Of a stretch of DNA of 64,000 nt, positions 39,235-49,500 are shown piece after piece. The DNA is from Sideroxyarcus sp. (GTDB lineage: Bacteria > Pseudomonadota > Gammaproteobacteria > Burkholderiales > Gallionellaceae), in assembly GCA_030651895.1 (NCBI GenBank), contig JAUSBR010000010.1, forward strand, positions 310,001-374,000, read 5' to 3'. A model generated the notes under the pieces. The model was not told where the DNA came from, searched no databases, and saw only the letters and a list, made by a program, of their open reading frames with translations. The translations under genes were made by a program, and so were the position numbers. Numbering within the stretch: position 1 is the first letter of the stretch; the number at the start of each line of letters is the position of its first letter.

Positions 39235-39260
39235 CCTGTCTGAGTTTGTCGAAGGGCCGG
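39235..39260. repeat. Short palindromic-family repeat
   Basis: Within the 204-base gap between the PAS-GGDEF gene and mtfA, CTGTCTGAGTTTGTCGAAGG is the inverted form of the repeat found inside rlmM at 22966. Two divergent copies in one 64-kb window suggest a dispersed family in this genome. Confidence 0.65.
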
Positions 39261-39292
39261 GATATCCCCTCCCGGCACCGGGGCCAATAAAA

Positions 39293-40081
39293 CTATTGGA
39301 GTCGTGCCAGCGGGTTCTGCCGGTAGAAACGCACCAGTTGTTCGTACACTGCCGGGTAAGCCTGCTGCAGCAAGTCAGGTACCTCGAAGAAGTATTCGCT
39401 GAGGACAGCAAAGAACTCGGCCGGGCTTTCCGTGGCATAAGGATCGATCACCGTGGCTTCGTTGATATCCACGCGGCGGCAGAGATCGTCGTAGGCGGCC
39501 TGGAAATCGCGTGCCCAATCTTCCGGAATCATGCCGGTGTGCAGTGGTGGCCGGCCGTTCGCGTCGCCGTTCATCATGTCCAACTTGTGGGCGAATTCGT
39601 GGATCACGACGTTGAAGCCCTCGCCCTGCCCAGAGTGTTCCACATCTTCCCACGACAGCACCATCGGGCCGCCCTGCATCGCTTCGCCGCTGCGCACATC
39701 GCGCACATGGTGGACGATGCCGTCTTCGTCCATGTGCTCGCCTTCGTAGATGAATTCGCCCGGATACACCACGATCTCACGCCAGCCTTCGTAGCCCTCG
39801 TAGCCGATGTTCAGTACCGGCAGTGCAGCGAAGACAGCAATGGCGGTGGCCATACCGTCGTCCACCTCGATACCGCCTGCACCGGAGAAGGCCTTGTCGG
39901 CCAGCAACTGCGCCGCCAGTTCGCGCAACCGCGCGCGTTCTGCGGCATCCAGCCCGTCGAACAGCGGCAGTCCCATGACTGCCTGCAAGGTTGCCTCGTC
40001 CAGCGCGTGGCTACCCATACCGCCGCCGAACAAACTTGCAAGCAACGCTAGGGGGATATGTTTCGCATCACGCCCGCGCAT
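39293..40081 (-). CDS. mtfA: MtfA-like zinc-dependent peptidase (M90)
   Basis: A 262-residue cytoplasmic peptidase of family M90. The zinc motif HEFAHKLDMMNG is near residue 154, and the downstream glutamate lies in ESPAEFFAVLSEYFF, which is typical of the family. E. coli MtfA binds the glucose repressor Mlc and modulates the ptsG system. No Mlc or ptsG is visible here, so a different partner is likely. The upstream neighbour is a ROK kinase gene, and ROK proteins and Mlc belong to one superfamily, which is suggestive but not proof. Confidence 0.9.
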   Translation of the reverse strand: MRGRDAKHIPLALLASLFGGGMGSHALDEATLQAVMGLPLFDGLDAAERARLRELAAQLLADKAFSGAGGIEVDDGMATAIAVFAALPVLNIGYEGYEGWREIVVYPGEFIYEGEHMDEDGIVHHVRDVRSGEAMQGGPMVLSWEDVEHSGQGEGFNVVIHEFAHKLDMMNGDANGRPPLHTGMIPEDWARDFQAAYDDLCRRVDINEATVIDPYATESPAEFFAVLSEYFFEVPDLLQQAYPAVYEQLVRFYRQNPLARLQ

Positions 40082-40123
40082 TGTTCGTTTCCTTTTCCAA
40101 ATCGGGAGCCAAAGTCTGCAACA

Positions 40124-41011
40124 CTACAACCATGCTGCACCGCGTACACCGCTGGAATCGCCATAGCGGTGCTGCGCCAGTTTGGTATCCACCCTGTCCG
40201 AAAACACCCATTGGCCCCACAACGGAGGTACGTTCGCATACAGCCGCTCGATATTGGACATGCCCCCGCCCAGCACGATGACGTCCGGGTCGAGGATGTT
40301 GATGACGTGCGCAAGGGAACGTGCAAGGCGGTGCTCGTAGCGTTGCAGACTGCGCTCGCAGACCGCATCACCCTGCTCTGCGCGCGCCACGATCTCCTCT
40401 GCGCTCAGTGCGATGCCTGCCTCGATCTGGTGCAGCTTCGCCATACCCGGCCCGGAGAGAAAGGTCTCGATGCACCCGTACTTGCCGCAATAGCATGACG
40501 GGCCGGGGAGTTCTTCTGCCTGTGGCCAAGGCAGCGGGTTGTGGCCCCACTCGCCCGCGATGCCGTTGGGGCCGGTAAGCACATGCCCGTTGACGACGAT
40601 GCCCGCGCCTACGCCGGTGCCAAGGATGACGCCGAACACGACCGAGGCACCTGCCGCCGCGCCGTCCGTAGCTTCGGAGAGCGCGAAGCAGTTGGCGTCG
40701 TTGCTGATCTGTACTTTGCGTTGCAGCAGAGATTCGAGGTCTTGCAGGATGGGCTGGCCGTTGAGCGCGATTGAGTTGGAGTTCTTGAGGCGTCCGGAGG
40801 CGCGCGAGAGCGCGCCGGGGGTACCGATACCGAGCGAGCCTTGCTGCCCCAGTTCCACTTCGGCGTCACGCACGAGTTGGGCGATGGTTTGCAGGATCTC
40901 GCCGTAGTTGTCTTTTGGGGTGGGTACTCGGCGGCGCAGGAGTTCTTTGCCGCTGTCGTCTAGCGCGATGATCTCTATCTTGGTGCCGCCGAGGTCGATG
41001 CCGAGTCTCAT
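40124..41011 (-). CDS. ROK-family sugar kinase
   Basis: A 295-residue cytoplasmic kinase of the ROK family, probably fructokinase or N-acetylglucosamine kinase. The ATP-binding phosphate-1 motif is IDLGGTKIEIIAL. Further motifs are GTGVGAGIVVNG and GIAGEWGHNPLPW. The zinc-binding ROK signature CYCGKYGCIETFLSG carries three cysteines, with a histidine in the preceding loop. There is no helix-turn-helix, so it is an enzyme and not a repressor. It ends 42 bases before mtfA on the same strand. Sugar specificity cannot be fixed from sequence. Confidence 0.9.
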   Translation of the reverse strand: MRLGIDLGGTKIEIIALDDSGKELLRRRVPTPKDNYGEILQTIAQLVRDAEVELGQQGSLGIGTPGALSRASGRLKNSNSIALNGQPILQDLESLLQRKVQISNDANCFALSEATDGAAAGASVVFGVILGTGVGAGIVVNGHVLTGPNGIAGEWGHNPLPWPQAEELPGPSCYCGKYGCIETFLSGPGMAKLHQIEAGIALSAEEIVARAEQGDAVCERSLQRYEHRLARSLAHVINILDPDVIVLGGGMSNIERLYANVPPLWGQWVFSDRVDTKLAQHRYGDSSGVRGAAWL

Positions 41012-41052
41012 GATTTCTGTCTTTCTGTGCCGAACTTCTGCGGCGAATCATC

Positions 41053-42327
41053 TCAGCCGGGATTGTCTACCGAGAACATGCTCCATGGATAGGTGATGAA
41101 CAACTGGCTTTGCACGCCTTCCCTGCCGTTCGCCAGATCGAAGCGGATGATGACACCGGACAGTATCATGCGCGCGCCGATGCCGTAGCTCTCACGTCCG
41201 TTCTTGAACAGTTGGCCGAATTCATCCGCCACCATGCCGCGCTCCCAGAATGCGGCAAGCTGAATGCCTGTACGTACGCCCCTGGCCAGATAGATGTCAA
41301 ACGGGGTGCGTTCGTCGGTGAGGTTCCAGCGGTATTCGACACCATAGAACAGCGACTGTCCCGCGTAGTAACGCCAGTTGTCGTAAGAACGCAGACGCTG
41401 GGTGCCGCCCAGCGGCGAGGCAGTGCCGTAGATGTTGTTGGCGAGTTTGCCTGCCAGCAGTTTGTCTTCGGTGGCGAGACAGGCATCGCGGTTCGGGCCA
41501 ACGGGGTATTGGGTGCAGTTCAGGCCGTAGCGCTGCTGCAACAGGGTCGTGTCGGTGAGCCCCTGACGGGTGACATGGGCGCGCGAGTAGAACAGGTTGA
41601 AGGCCAGCGTGTCCCACTGACGCATCGGCGCATAGCCGGAGAAATTGTAGTCGTTGACGTAATACTCGCTCTCGTCGGCACTGCGGCTGTCGGGCAGGCG
41701 GCTGGAGAATTCGAAACGCGCGCCGCTGCGCGGATCGAGACGGTCGTCGGTCAGATCGATCGAACCGCCCAATGAGTAATAGTTGCCCTTCTTCCAACTG
41801 GTATCCACGCCGGCGAACGCCTGGTCGTTGATATCAAGCACTTCGATCAGCCGGTTCCTTCCCCTCAGAGCACGCACAAACAGCTCATAGCGGCGCTCGT
41901 CGAAAGTGAGGGTCATCTGCCCGATGAAGTAGTTCCCTTCCACCTTGGGACGAATCAGATCGTCTGGGGATGAATCGATGCCGCGATTGTAGGAGGTGGA
42001 GGCGACCTTGTAGTCGTTGTAGCCGACATCGATGATCAGGCGTTGCGGCACGACGTGGTAATCCAGCAAGGCGGCACCGGTGGCCTTGATGTCACCGCGC
42101 ACGTAGTAGCCGGTGAAGTCGGTGTCGCTGCCGCCCATATTGGAAACGCTGGCGCCGACCCCGGCGGCCGTGCCCATGCCGGGTATCTCGCCCGCTATGG
42201 GATAGAGGTAATAGGCAAAGTCCTTGCCGAACTGGTCCTTGCGGCGTTCGACCGGGTCGGCATAGCTTACGTTGCCAAACAGTGTCAGCAGCATACAACC
42301 CAGGAACAACCTGACTTTGAGGTCCAT
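41053..42327 (-). CDS. Outer-membrane beta-barrel surface-antigen-like protein
   Basis: A 424-residue exported protein with a signal peptide (LFLGCMLLTLFGNVSYA). A barrel made of alternating strands follows, with the pattern of the Omp85/BamA surface antigen domain but no POTRA domains. Diagnostic segments are IDLTDDRLDPRSGARFEFSS and FDLANGREGVQSQLFITYPW near the C terminus. Such POTRA-less barrels accompany lipid or protein export systems or phospholipase domains, but no catalytic motif is seen. Its function is unknown. It diverges from the SBP-GGDEF gene across 187 bases. Confidence 0.8.
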   Translation of the reverse strand: MDLKVRLFLGCMLLTLFGNVSYADPVERRKDQFGKDFAYYLYPIAGEIPGMGTAAGVGASVSNMGGSDTDFTGYYVRGDIKATGAALLDYHVVPQRLIIDVGYNDYKVASTSYNRGIDSSPDDLIRPKVEGNYFIGQMTLTFDERRYELFVRALRGRNRLIEVLDINDQAFAGVDTSWKKGNYYSLGGSIDLTDDRLDPRSGARFEFSSRLPDSRSADESEYYVNDYNFSGYAPMRQWDTLAFNLFYSRAHVTRQGLTDTTLLQQRYGLNCTQYPVGPNRDACLATEDKLLAGKLANNIYGTASPLGGTQRLRSYDNWRYYAGQSLFYGVEYRWNLTDERTPFDIYLARGVRTGIQLAAFWERGMVADEFGQLFKNGRESYGIGARMILSGVIIRFDLANGREGVQSQLFITYPWSMFSVDNPG

Positions 42328-42514
42328 GATGAATCCTGCCTTTCCGCTAAGCCGTCACGCTTCCCTGAGGATTCTAGTCTGCTGTGGGGCCCATGACAAT
42401 TTGCTGCAGCTCGCGATCGCCGGAATATGATCGTTGCGCGATTGCAAATCCATGACACAAGGTCGATACTGGCAATTGATGCAACTGTTCTTATCCTTCG
42501 TTGAAAATAACTGC

Positions 42515-44470
42515 ATGATTTCCTTTGCCCGCAAGCTACTGACACTACTCTGCACAACAGGGTTGCTGTGGATTTCTTCTGCCAGTGCGCAGACGGTGGA
42601 GATCGGCGTACTTGCCTTCCGCCCCAAGCCGGAGATGCTCAAGCAATGGCAGCCGCTGGGCAAAGCACTGAAACGTGCCATCCCGCAGCATGAGTTCAAT
42701 ATCAAGGTCTACCACTATCCCGAACTGGAACAGGCGGTCATCGACAAACGGGTGGATTTCGTCCTCACCAATCCGGCGCACTTTGTCCTGTTGAGCAGGC
42801 GCCTCGGGGTGTCTGCGCCATTGGCGACGTTGATCGTCGATGATAACGGTGTGCCTTTATCGTCCTTCGGTGGTGTGATCTTCGCGCTTGCCGAGCGCGC
42901 CGACCTGCAAAAACTCACCGATCTCAAAGGGAAACGCCTAGTGACACCAGACCTGGGTTCTTTCGGCGGCTATCAGGCACAAGCCTACGAATTGGCCTTG
43001 GCTGGCGTGCGATTACCGGGCGATGCCGCAGTTCAGGTTGTCGGCATGCCGCACGACAATGTGGTCAATGCCGTGCTGCATGGAGGCGTCGATGCCGGAT
43101 TCGTACGCACCGGCATGCTGGAGGCGTTGGCACATGAGGGCAAGCTGAGACTGTCGCAGGTTCGGATATTGAATCAACAACATGTCGCCGGTTTCCCGCT
43201 CCTCCTTTCCACGCGCCTCTACCCCGAATGGACTTTTGCCGCCTTGCCGCATGTGGACGAAAATATCTCGCGCCGCGTCGCTGCCGCCCTGTTCCAGCTG
43301 GAAGACGATGCGGCGACCACCCGCGCCATCGGCATTCACGGCTTTACGACTCCCAGCGATTATTCCCATGTCGAAGAGCTCCAGCGCGAATTGCGCTTGC
43401 CACCGTTCGACAGCACGCCAAAATTTACCCTGCATGACGTGTGGACGCGTTACTACTGGCAATCTGTTTCGGCTGCCTCTGCCAGCCTGGTGATTCTGCT
43501 GCTGGCGATTAGTTTGTTCATGACCAATCGCCGCTTGCACACCCAAAGTAACAAACTCAAAAATGAAGTTCGCTTTCGCCACGGCCTTCTTGATGCACTG
43601 GGCGAAGGTGTATATGGCGTGAATCACCGCGGGCACTGCGTCTTCATCAATCCTGCTGCCTTGAGGATGTTGGGATTCGATGAGACCGACATCATCGGAA
43701 AAGATCAGCACGCACTGTTCCATCATCACCGCCAGGATGGCTCGACCTATCAGAGATTCGATTGCCCGATCCAGCTGTCGATGCTCGATGGCAAGACGCG
43801 TAGCGGCGAAGATTGGTTCTGGCGCAAGGATGGCAGCGGATTTCCGGTTGCTTTCACTGTCGCCCCCAACCTGATAGAAGCCGGGAGCGAGGGTGCTGTG
43901 GTGGTATTCCATGACATCACAGAGCGAAAACACAACGACGAACGCATCCGTCATCTGGCACAGCACGACACGCTGACCGACCTCCCCAACAGGGCGTTAT
44001 TAAAAGACCGTTTACAGCAGGCGATGTCCTACGCCAAACGCGACAAGCAACATGTCGCATTGATGTTCGTCGATCTCGACCGTTTCAAGCCGATCAACGA
44101 CACCATGGGGCACATCGTCGGGGATTGGTTGCTGAAGGAAACCGCGAACCGCATGCGCAGTTGTGTGCGCGAATCGGATACCGTGGCGCGCGTCGGCGGC
44201 GACGAATTCGTGGTGTTGTTGCGCACTGTGGAAAACGAAGAAGATGCCTTGATGGTGGCCGAGAAGATCCGCAATGTATTGAACAAGCCTTTCGAGCTCG
44301 CCCAGCAAAGCCTGCAGATATCCTGCAGTATCGGATTGGCTTTATACCCGGAACACGCGAATAACGAGACTGAACTGCTGGACTACGCGGACATCGCCAT
44401 GTATCAGGCCAAACAACTCGGACGCGACAAGGTGCAGGTGTTTTTACCAGAGTGCAACAAACAGCGTTGA
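42515..44470 (+). CDS. PhnD-like sensor diguanylate cyclase (SBP-PAS-GGDEF)
   Basis: A 651-residue membrane sensor. After a signal peptide (LLTLLCTTGLLWISSASA) come about 290 residues of periplasmic binding protein of the PhnD/phosphonate-phosphite type (EIGVLAFRPKPEMLKQWQPL and FVLTNPAHFVLLSRR). A transmembrane helix lies near residues 319-342 (ASASLVILLLAISLFM). A PAS domain and a GGDEF domain complete the protein. The catalytic VGGDEFVVL and I-site RESD are intact. This couples ligand binding outside to c-di-GMP synthesis inside. The ATG at 42515 begins the signal peptide; earlier ATGs add a non-signal extension. Confidence 0.92.
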   Translation: MISFARKLLTLLCTTGLLWISSASAQTVEIGVLAFRPKPEMLKQWQPLGKALKRAIPQHEFNIKVYHYPELEQAVIDKRVDFVLTNPAHFVLLSRRLGVSAPLATLIVDDNGVPLSSFGGVIFALAERADLQKLTDLKGKRLVTPDLGSFGGYQAQAYELALAGVRLPGDAAVQVVGMPHDNVVNAVLHGGVDAGFVRTGMLEALAHEGKLRLSQVRILNQQHVAGFPLLLSTRLYPEWTFAALPHVDENISRRVAAALFQLEDDAATTRAIGIHGFTTPSDYSHVEELQRELRLPPFDSTPKFTLHDVWTRYYWQSVSAASASLVILLLAISLFMTNRRLHTQSNKLKNEVRFRHGLLDALGEGVYGVNHRGHCVFINPAALRMLGFDETDIIGKDQHALFHHHRQDGSTYQRFDCPIQLSMLDGKTRSGEDWFWRKDGSGFPVAFTVAPNLIEAGSEGAVVVFHDITERKHNDERIRHLAQHDTLTDLPNRALLKDRLQQAMSYAKRDKQHVALMFVDLDRFKPINDTMGHIVGDWLLKETANRMRSCVRESDTVARVGGDEFVVLLRTVENEEDALMVAEKIRNVLNKPFELAQQSLQISCSIGLALYPEHANNETELLDYADIAMYQAKQLGRDKVQVFLPECNKQR

Positions 44471-44474
44471 TCGA

Positions 44475-44984
44475 TCAGGCGCCGCCTGCCTTGATGGTGC
44501 CGGTTCCGGCGGATAACTGTTCCAGGACGGTATTCCAGAATGCATCCCCTCTCTTTTTGCCGGCAGCGCTCTCGATCACGTTGCGGCACTGTTCCACCTG
44601 TTTTGCGAATTCTTCGATGGATAGGGATTTTTCCAGACGCATGGAAAGCGGGTCGCCCGCCGGGCCCAGGATCTCGATGACAAGATGGGAAACGGTACGC
44701 ACGAGTTCCTTGGGAGGGGCTTTCACGTTCTGAGCGGGAGCTGACGCTGCGGCTGCACTCGCTACGGAAGAGGCGACTGCCTCGATGAAGCCGCCTTCGA
44801 CAAGCATGGTAAAGAACGTGGCGGAATCACCCAGAGCTGCGGTGTTAGCCAGCAGCTGCTCGGTGCCGGTCTTTCCATCCACCATCACTAGCAGGCTGCG
44901 CACCCGCGACGGCAACTGAAAAGCCCGGGTCGCCACTTCCTGTTGACCTTTGGCAGTCTTGATGTAAATAGCCTGCAGATCCAT
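44475..44984 (-). CDS. Protein with shared IKTAKG N-terminal module
   Basis: A 169-residue cytoplasmic protein of unknown function. The first 40 residues (IYIKTAKGQQEVATRAFQL, then VRSLLVMVDGKTGTEQLL) match the start of the 1033-residue protein at 46532-49633 (VFIKTAKGEQELSN, LRRAMSLIDNKSTVDEM). The middle is Ala/Ser-rich and the C terminus helical (VEQCRNVIESAAGKKRGD). Small proteins with the same module occur in other betaproteobacteria, but I know no assigned role. The ATG at 44984 has GGAG six bases upstream and aligns with the start of its relative; an earlier ATG at 45008 with AGGTGA is possible. Confidence 0.75.
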   Translation of the reverse strand: MDLQAIYIKTAKGQQEVATRAFQLPSRVRSLLVMVDGKTGTEQLLANTAALGDSATFFTMLVEGGFIEAVASSVASAAAASAPAQNVKAPPKELVRTVSHLVIEILGPAGDPLSMRLEKSLSIEEFAKQVEQCRNVIESAAGKKRGDAFWNTVLEQLSAGTGTIKAGGA

Positions 44985-45257
44985 CTCTCTCTCCATCCTG
45001 TCCATCATCGCTCGTCACCTGAACCTGCTTCACTTGGCTGGGGACTATATACCAGGTTTATTTCAATTTGTTCGGCCGTTGTTTTTCTGCGACGTATCGG
45101 CCATTTCGGCGAAACCGGCTCTGCCGACGACAGACGCGCAACCCCTTTGTGCCGGCTCGATACGCTAGCCTCCTTATCAATCATGCAGGGCTTCTGCATT
45201 CAATCTTTCCCGGCAACGGGTATAATTCGCCCCAACGTTCAACCCCAAGGAAATATC

Positions 45258-46451
45258 GTGTCTCTCTCCACCCGCGTACAAGCCATCAAACCCTCTCCCA
45301 CCCTTGCCGTAACTGCCCGCGCTGCCAAACTGAAAGCCGAAGGCAAGGACATCATCGGACTGGGGGCCGGAGAACCGGACTTTGATACGCCGCAACATAT
45401 CAAGGATGCCGCGATCGCGGCGATCAACAAGGGTTTCACCAAATACACTGCGGTCGGCGGCACGCCCTCCCTCAAGCAGGCCATCATCGCCAAGTTCAAG
45501 CGCGACAACGGCCTCGACTACACGGCCAAGCAGATCCTAGTGTCCTGCGGCGGCAAACAGAGCTTCTTCAACCTGGCACTGGCGACGATCAATCCGGGCG
45601 ATGAGGTCATCATTCCCGCACCGTACTGGGTATCGTACCCGGACATCGTGATCATCGCGGAAGGCAAGCCGGTGATCGTGCAGGCCGGCATCGAACAGGG
45701 TTTCAAGATGACGCCCGCGCAACTGGCGGCGGCAATCACAGCCAAGACCAGAATGGTCGTGATCAACAGCCCGAGCAACCCGTCCGGTGCGGTATACACG
45801 CTGGAAGATCTGAAGGCGCTGGGCGAAGTGCTGCGCAAACACCCGGATATCATCATCGCCACCGACGACATGTACGAACACATCGCGCTGACCGACGCCA
45901 AGTTCGTCAACATCCTGGATGCCTGCCCCGACCTGTATCCGCGCACCATGGTGCTGAACGGCGTTTCCAAAGCCTACGCGATGACCGGCTGGCGCATCGG
46001 CTATGCAGCGGGTCCCGAGAACATCATCACCGCGATGGAAAACGTGCAGTCGCAAAGCACGTCCAACCCGACCTCGATCTCCCAAGTGGCTGCAGAAGCC
46101 GCTTTGAACGGCGATCAGGGCTGTATCACTCCGATGCTTAAGGCATTCCGCGAGCGTCACCTGTTCGTGGTGGACGGCCTGAACAAGATCCCGGGACTGA
46201 GCTGCCTCATGGCGGGCGGCGCGTTCTATGCCTTCCCCGATGCGCGCAAGGCCATCGCGACATTGCACAAGAAAGGCACCCTCAAAGAAGCGACAGATAT
46301 CGCACTGTCCGAATATCTGCTGGTGGAAGCCGGCGTGGCCGTGGTGCCGGGTTCGGCGTTCGGTAGCGAAGGCTATATCCGCCTGTCCTTCGCCACCTCG
46401 ATGAGCAACCTTGAGGCAGCGCTTGCGCGCATGGCAAAGGCGCTGAGCTAA
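45258..46451 (+). CDS. aspC: Aspartate aminotransferase (class I/II PLP)
   Basis: Pyridoxal-phosphate enzyme of 397 residues, from the bacterial aspartate/prephenate aminotransferase group. The N terminus VQAIKPSPTLAVTARAAKL, IIGLGAGEPDFDTP and the PLP-lysine site NGVSKAYAMTGWRIGYAAG are typical. Substrate arginines lie in the last and in the C-terminal EGYIRLSFATS. Translation starts at a GTG (45258) preceded by AAGGA. It interconverts aspartate and oxaloacetate and may also aminate prephenate. It ends at a strong hairpin shared with the convergent 1033-residue gene. Confidence 0.94.
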   Translation: MSLSTRVQAIKPSPTLAVTARAAKLKAEGKDIIGLGAGEPDFDTPQHIKDAAIAAINKGFTKYTAVGGTPSLKQAIIAKFKRDNGLDYTAKQILVSCGGKQSFFNLALATINPGDEVIIPAPYWVSYPDIVIIAEGKPVIVQAGIEQGFKMTPAQLAAAITAKTRMVVINSPSNPSGAVYTLEDLKALGEVLRKHPDIIIATDDMYEHIALTDAKFVNILDACPDLYPRTMVLNGVSKAYAMTGWRIGYAAGPENIITAMENVQSQSTSNPTSISQVAAEAALNGDQGCITPMLKAFRERHLFVVDGLNKIPGLSCLMAGGAFYAFPDARKAIATLHKKGTLKEATDIALSEYLLVEAGVAVVPGSAFGSEGYIRLSFATSMSNLEAALARMAKALS

Positions 46452-46480
46452 AACGAATCGGCAACCGACTCCCAAAAACA

Positions 46481-46517
46481 AAACCGGCCAGATCAGAAAT
46501 GATCTGGCCGGTTTTTA
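46481..46517. terminator. Bidirectional intrinsic terminator
   Basis: AACCGGCCAGATCA-GAAA-TGATCTGGCCGGTT is a perfect 14-base-pair stem with a GNRA-like loop, with As before and five Ts after it. It can end transcription of aspC (plus) and of the 1033-residue gene (minus), which converge here. Confidence 0.92.
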
Positions 46518-46531
46518 TTCAGAGAGTACTC

Positions 46532-49500
46532 TCAGCGTCCCGCGCGCAGCTTGGGTTCAGCCAGGGTACCAAACAAGGTCATCTGGTTGTTTCCTGAACG
46601 CATCTTGATCTCCGCATTCAAGTTACCCGAAAGCTGACCAGTCGGCGATACATCGAACGAACCTCCCGCACTCAGCATAGGTGAAACGATCTTCAGTTGA
46701 CGGAAATCGCTTGCACCATTCTCGACGCGCACTGTGCCTATCAGATCGTCAAAACGGGTACGCCCTCCGACCAGATTCTCGCGGCTCAACAGGCGCGCTG
46801 TCTCTACCATATCGATAGCCCCGATCTCGCCATTCTTTACTGTGAAAGAAGCCTCCAGACGCCGTGCCCCGCCGAGCTGCGACAGCTTGTCTCCGTTCAG
46901 TGTGAAAGTGCCCTCCCCGTACATCTCGCCCTTGATGCCGTATCGAGGAAACATCTTGTCCAGTTCGAATGTCTTCGCTTCGAGGCGTCCCTGCAACTGC
47001 CAGCCCTTGCGCCAGCTCAACTTGGCACTGCCCAGCAGGATGCCCTTGAAGATATGGGCGTCCATCTCGGTAAAGTTCACCTCGCCATCGCTCAGGATGC
47101 CCTTGGCGCTGAGGTCACTGAACACGATATCGGATAACAGCGGCAGACTGGTCTCTTTCAGACTCACCCCCAATTGCCAGCGTCCCTGATCGGGTTGCAG
47201 GTCGACGCTGTATTTTTCATCCGCACTGTGCAAAGCAATACGGGTAAACGCCCCTTGCCCATCCAGTTCGGCAAAGCCACTCAGGCTTGGCAGCGCGACT
47301 TCGTCGGTGACGACCTTCACATTCTGCAAAGTAAAGTGGCGAACGGGGAATTGTTTGTCCCCACCCAACGACGTCAAGCTCGGTGCCAGCCTTTCAAGCT
47401 GGCTGCCCTTGATACTGACATCTTCCAACTGCACATCACTGAGCACCTTGGTCTCCGAGAACAGAGACAAGATATCAGCACTCAACACCACGTTGGCTAT
47501 CTGTAAATCCTGTTCGGTGCCGACCGTGACGTTCTGCAATTGTAACTTGGGCGGAATGGATGCGGCGCTCATACTGCCGATACGTACCGGCTGCTTCAAT
47601 TGTGCCGAAAGGCGTTGTTCCAGCGGTGCTATGTAGTCCTGCAATGGATAGACATAGGGCAGCACCACCACTGCACTCAGCGCAAGCACAGCCAGTCCGA
47701 AACCAATCTTCCCCAGCGCCAATGGCTCACGCCGTTTTCTCTGAACCGACTTGTTGGCTGCCTTGGCCTGCGATAAAGCTGCCTGTTGCACAGCTTGCTC
47801 GGCCTCGATCTTGGCCTGAGCCTGAGCGCGCTGCTCTGCTTCGGCCCATGCCTTGGCTTGTTCTGCGGCCAGAGCGCGCTCTTCATCTCTCCTGCGTTCT
47901 TCTTCTTCGGCTTTTTGCCGCGCCACATCAGCTTCGGCCTTGAGCCGAGCCATCTCGGCCGCCATATCCGGCTTGGAAATCTTTTCCGCCTCAGCCTTGG
48001 CCTCGGCAACCGCGCGCTGCGCCGCTTCCCGGCGCGCGTTCGCTTCTGCCTCTGCTGTCTGGTCTACAGGACGGGGGGACAGTTGATCCTCGGGGGTCTG
48101 TTCTTCACTCAGGAAATTATCCAGATCGATCTTGAAAGATGAAGTAGCTTCACTCTTGGCAGTTTGCTTCTGGCTATTGGCTCTTGCCAACACTTCCTGC
48201 GCAGCAGCTGCAGCGACCACTTCCTTCCTGATACGCTCCTCCGCTTCTCGCGATGCCGCTGCATCTGCTCTGGCTTTAGCTTCAGCCTCCTGTTCGGTTT
48301 TGATACGTGCAGCTTGAGCTTCCTGCTCCGCCCTCAAGCGGGTCGCTTCCGCTTCGCGACGTGCCAACTCCTCTGTTGCGAGGCGTACCTGTTCTTCCGC
48401 TTCGCGACGTGCCTTCTCTTCCGCTTCGCGACGTGCCTTCTCTTCCGCCTCGCGACGTGCCTTCTCTTCCGCCTCTTGCTTTGCGAGTGCAGCTGCCAGC
48501 GCTTTTGCTTCCGCTTCTGCGCGAGCCTTGGCTGCCTCCAGTTCGGCTTTGACGCGAGCAGCTTCCTGCTCCGCCTTAATGCGAGCCGCATCGGCTTCCG
48601 CCTTGGCTTTTGCGGCAGCTTCCAGTTCTGCCTTGACACGGGCTGCTTCCTGCTCCACCCGGATGCGAGCCGCATCGGCTTCCGCTTTGGCTTTTGCGGC
48701 CGCTTCCAGTTCTGCCTTAACGCGGGCTGCTTCCTGCTCAGCTTTCAATCTGGCTGCTTCTGCATCCTGTTTGGCTTTGGCCTCGGCTACTTGTCTGGCA
48801 CGCGCAGCCGTTTCGATCTCGGCACGAACGCGCGCATCAGCCTCTGCTTTGGATTTTGCCACGGCTTCCAACGCTGCTTGGGCTTTGGCTGTTTCGCGGG
48901 CGGCTTCCTGTTCTGCCCGCATCCTTGCGGCAGCTTCCAGTTTCGCCTTGGCTTCAGCCTGCTCCCGATTTGCAGCTTCCTGCATGGCTTTCGATTCAGC
49001 CGCCGCGCGCGCACGTGCGGCAACATCTGCCTCGTGTCTGGCTTTGGCTTCTGCCTTGGCGGCCGCATCGGCACTCGCCCTGGCTTTGGCTGCATCTATG
49101 CCCGCTTCCAGTTCGGAACGGGCACGCTCTGCCGCAGCCACCTTGGCTCTTAATTTCGCTTCTTTGCTTGCTTCGTCTTCCACAACCGGCTTCATGCCGG
49201 ACTGGGCCATGGCGATCTCCAGTTCGGCTCGGGCGAGTTCCGCTTCATCGTCCTTGCCCATGGTCCTGGCAGCTGTTGCAGGATTAAAGGATGGCTTCGA
49301 AGCCAAAGAGGTGAAATCAAGCTCTTCCGATTTTGAGGGGGTGGATTGCTTGGGCACGAACATCTTCGGCGCCATGATCTTGGGAGGGGTGATCTTGGGT
49401 GAGACGATCTTGGCTTCGGCAGGTCTGTTCTTATCGCGGATGTATTCTCCCGCAACCAGTTCGCCTAGCACTTCATACAGATCATCACGCAAGCTGGGAG

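Noticed and set aside
48391-48788. A CRISPR-like array
   Set aside because: The repeats are contiguous, in a coding frame, and lack spacers; they are coiled-coil tandem repeats.
48164-49153. A 329-codon open frame rich in Cys, Phe and Leu opposite the coiled-coil repeats
   Set aside because: The composition is the mirror of Ala/Glu/Lys repeats, a common artefact in GC-rich low-complexity DNA.
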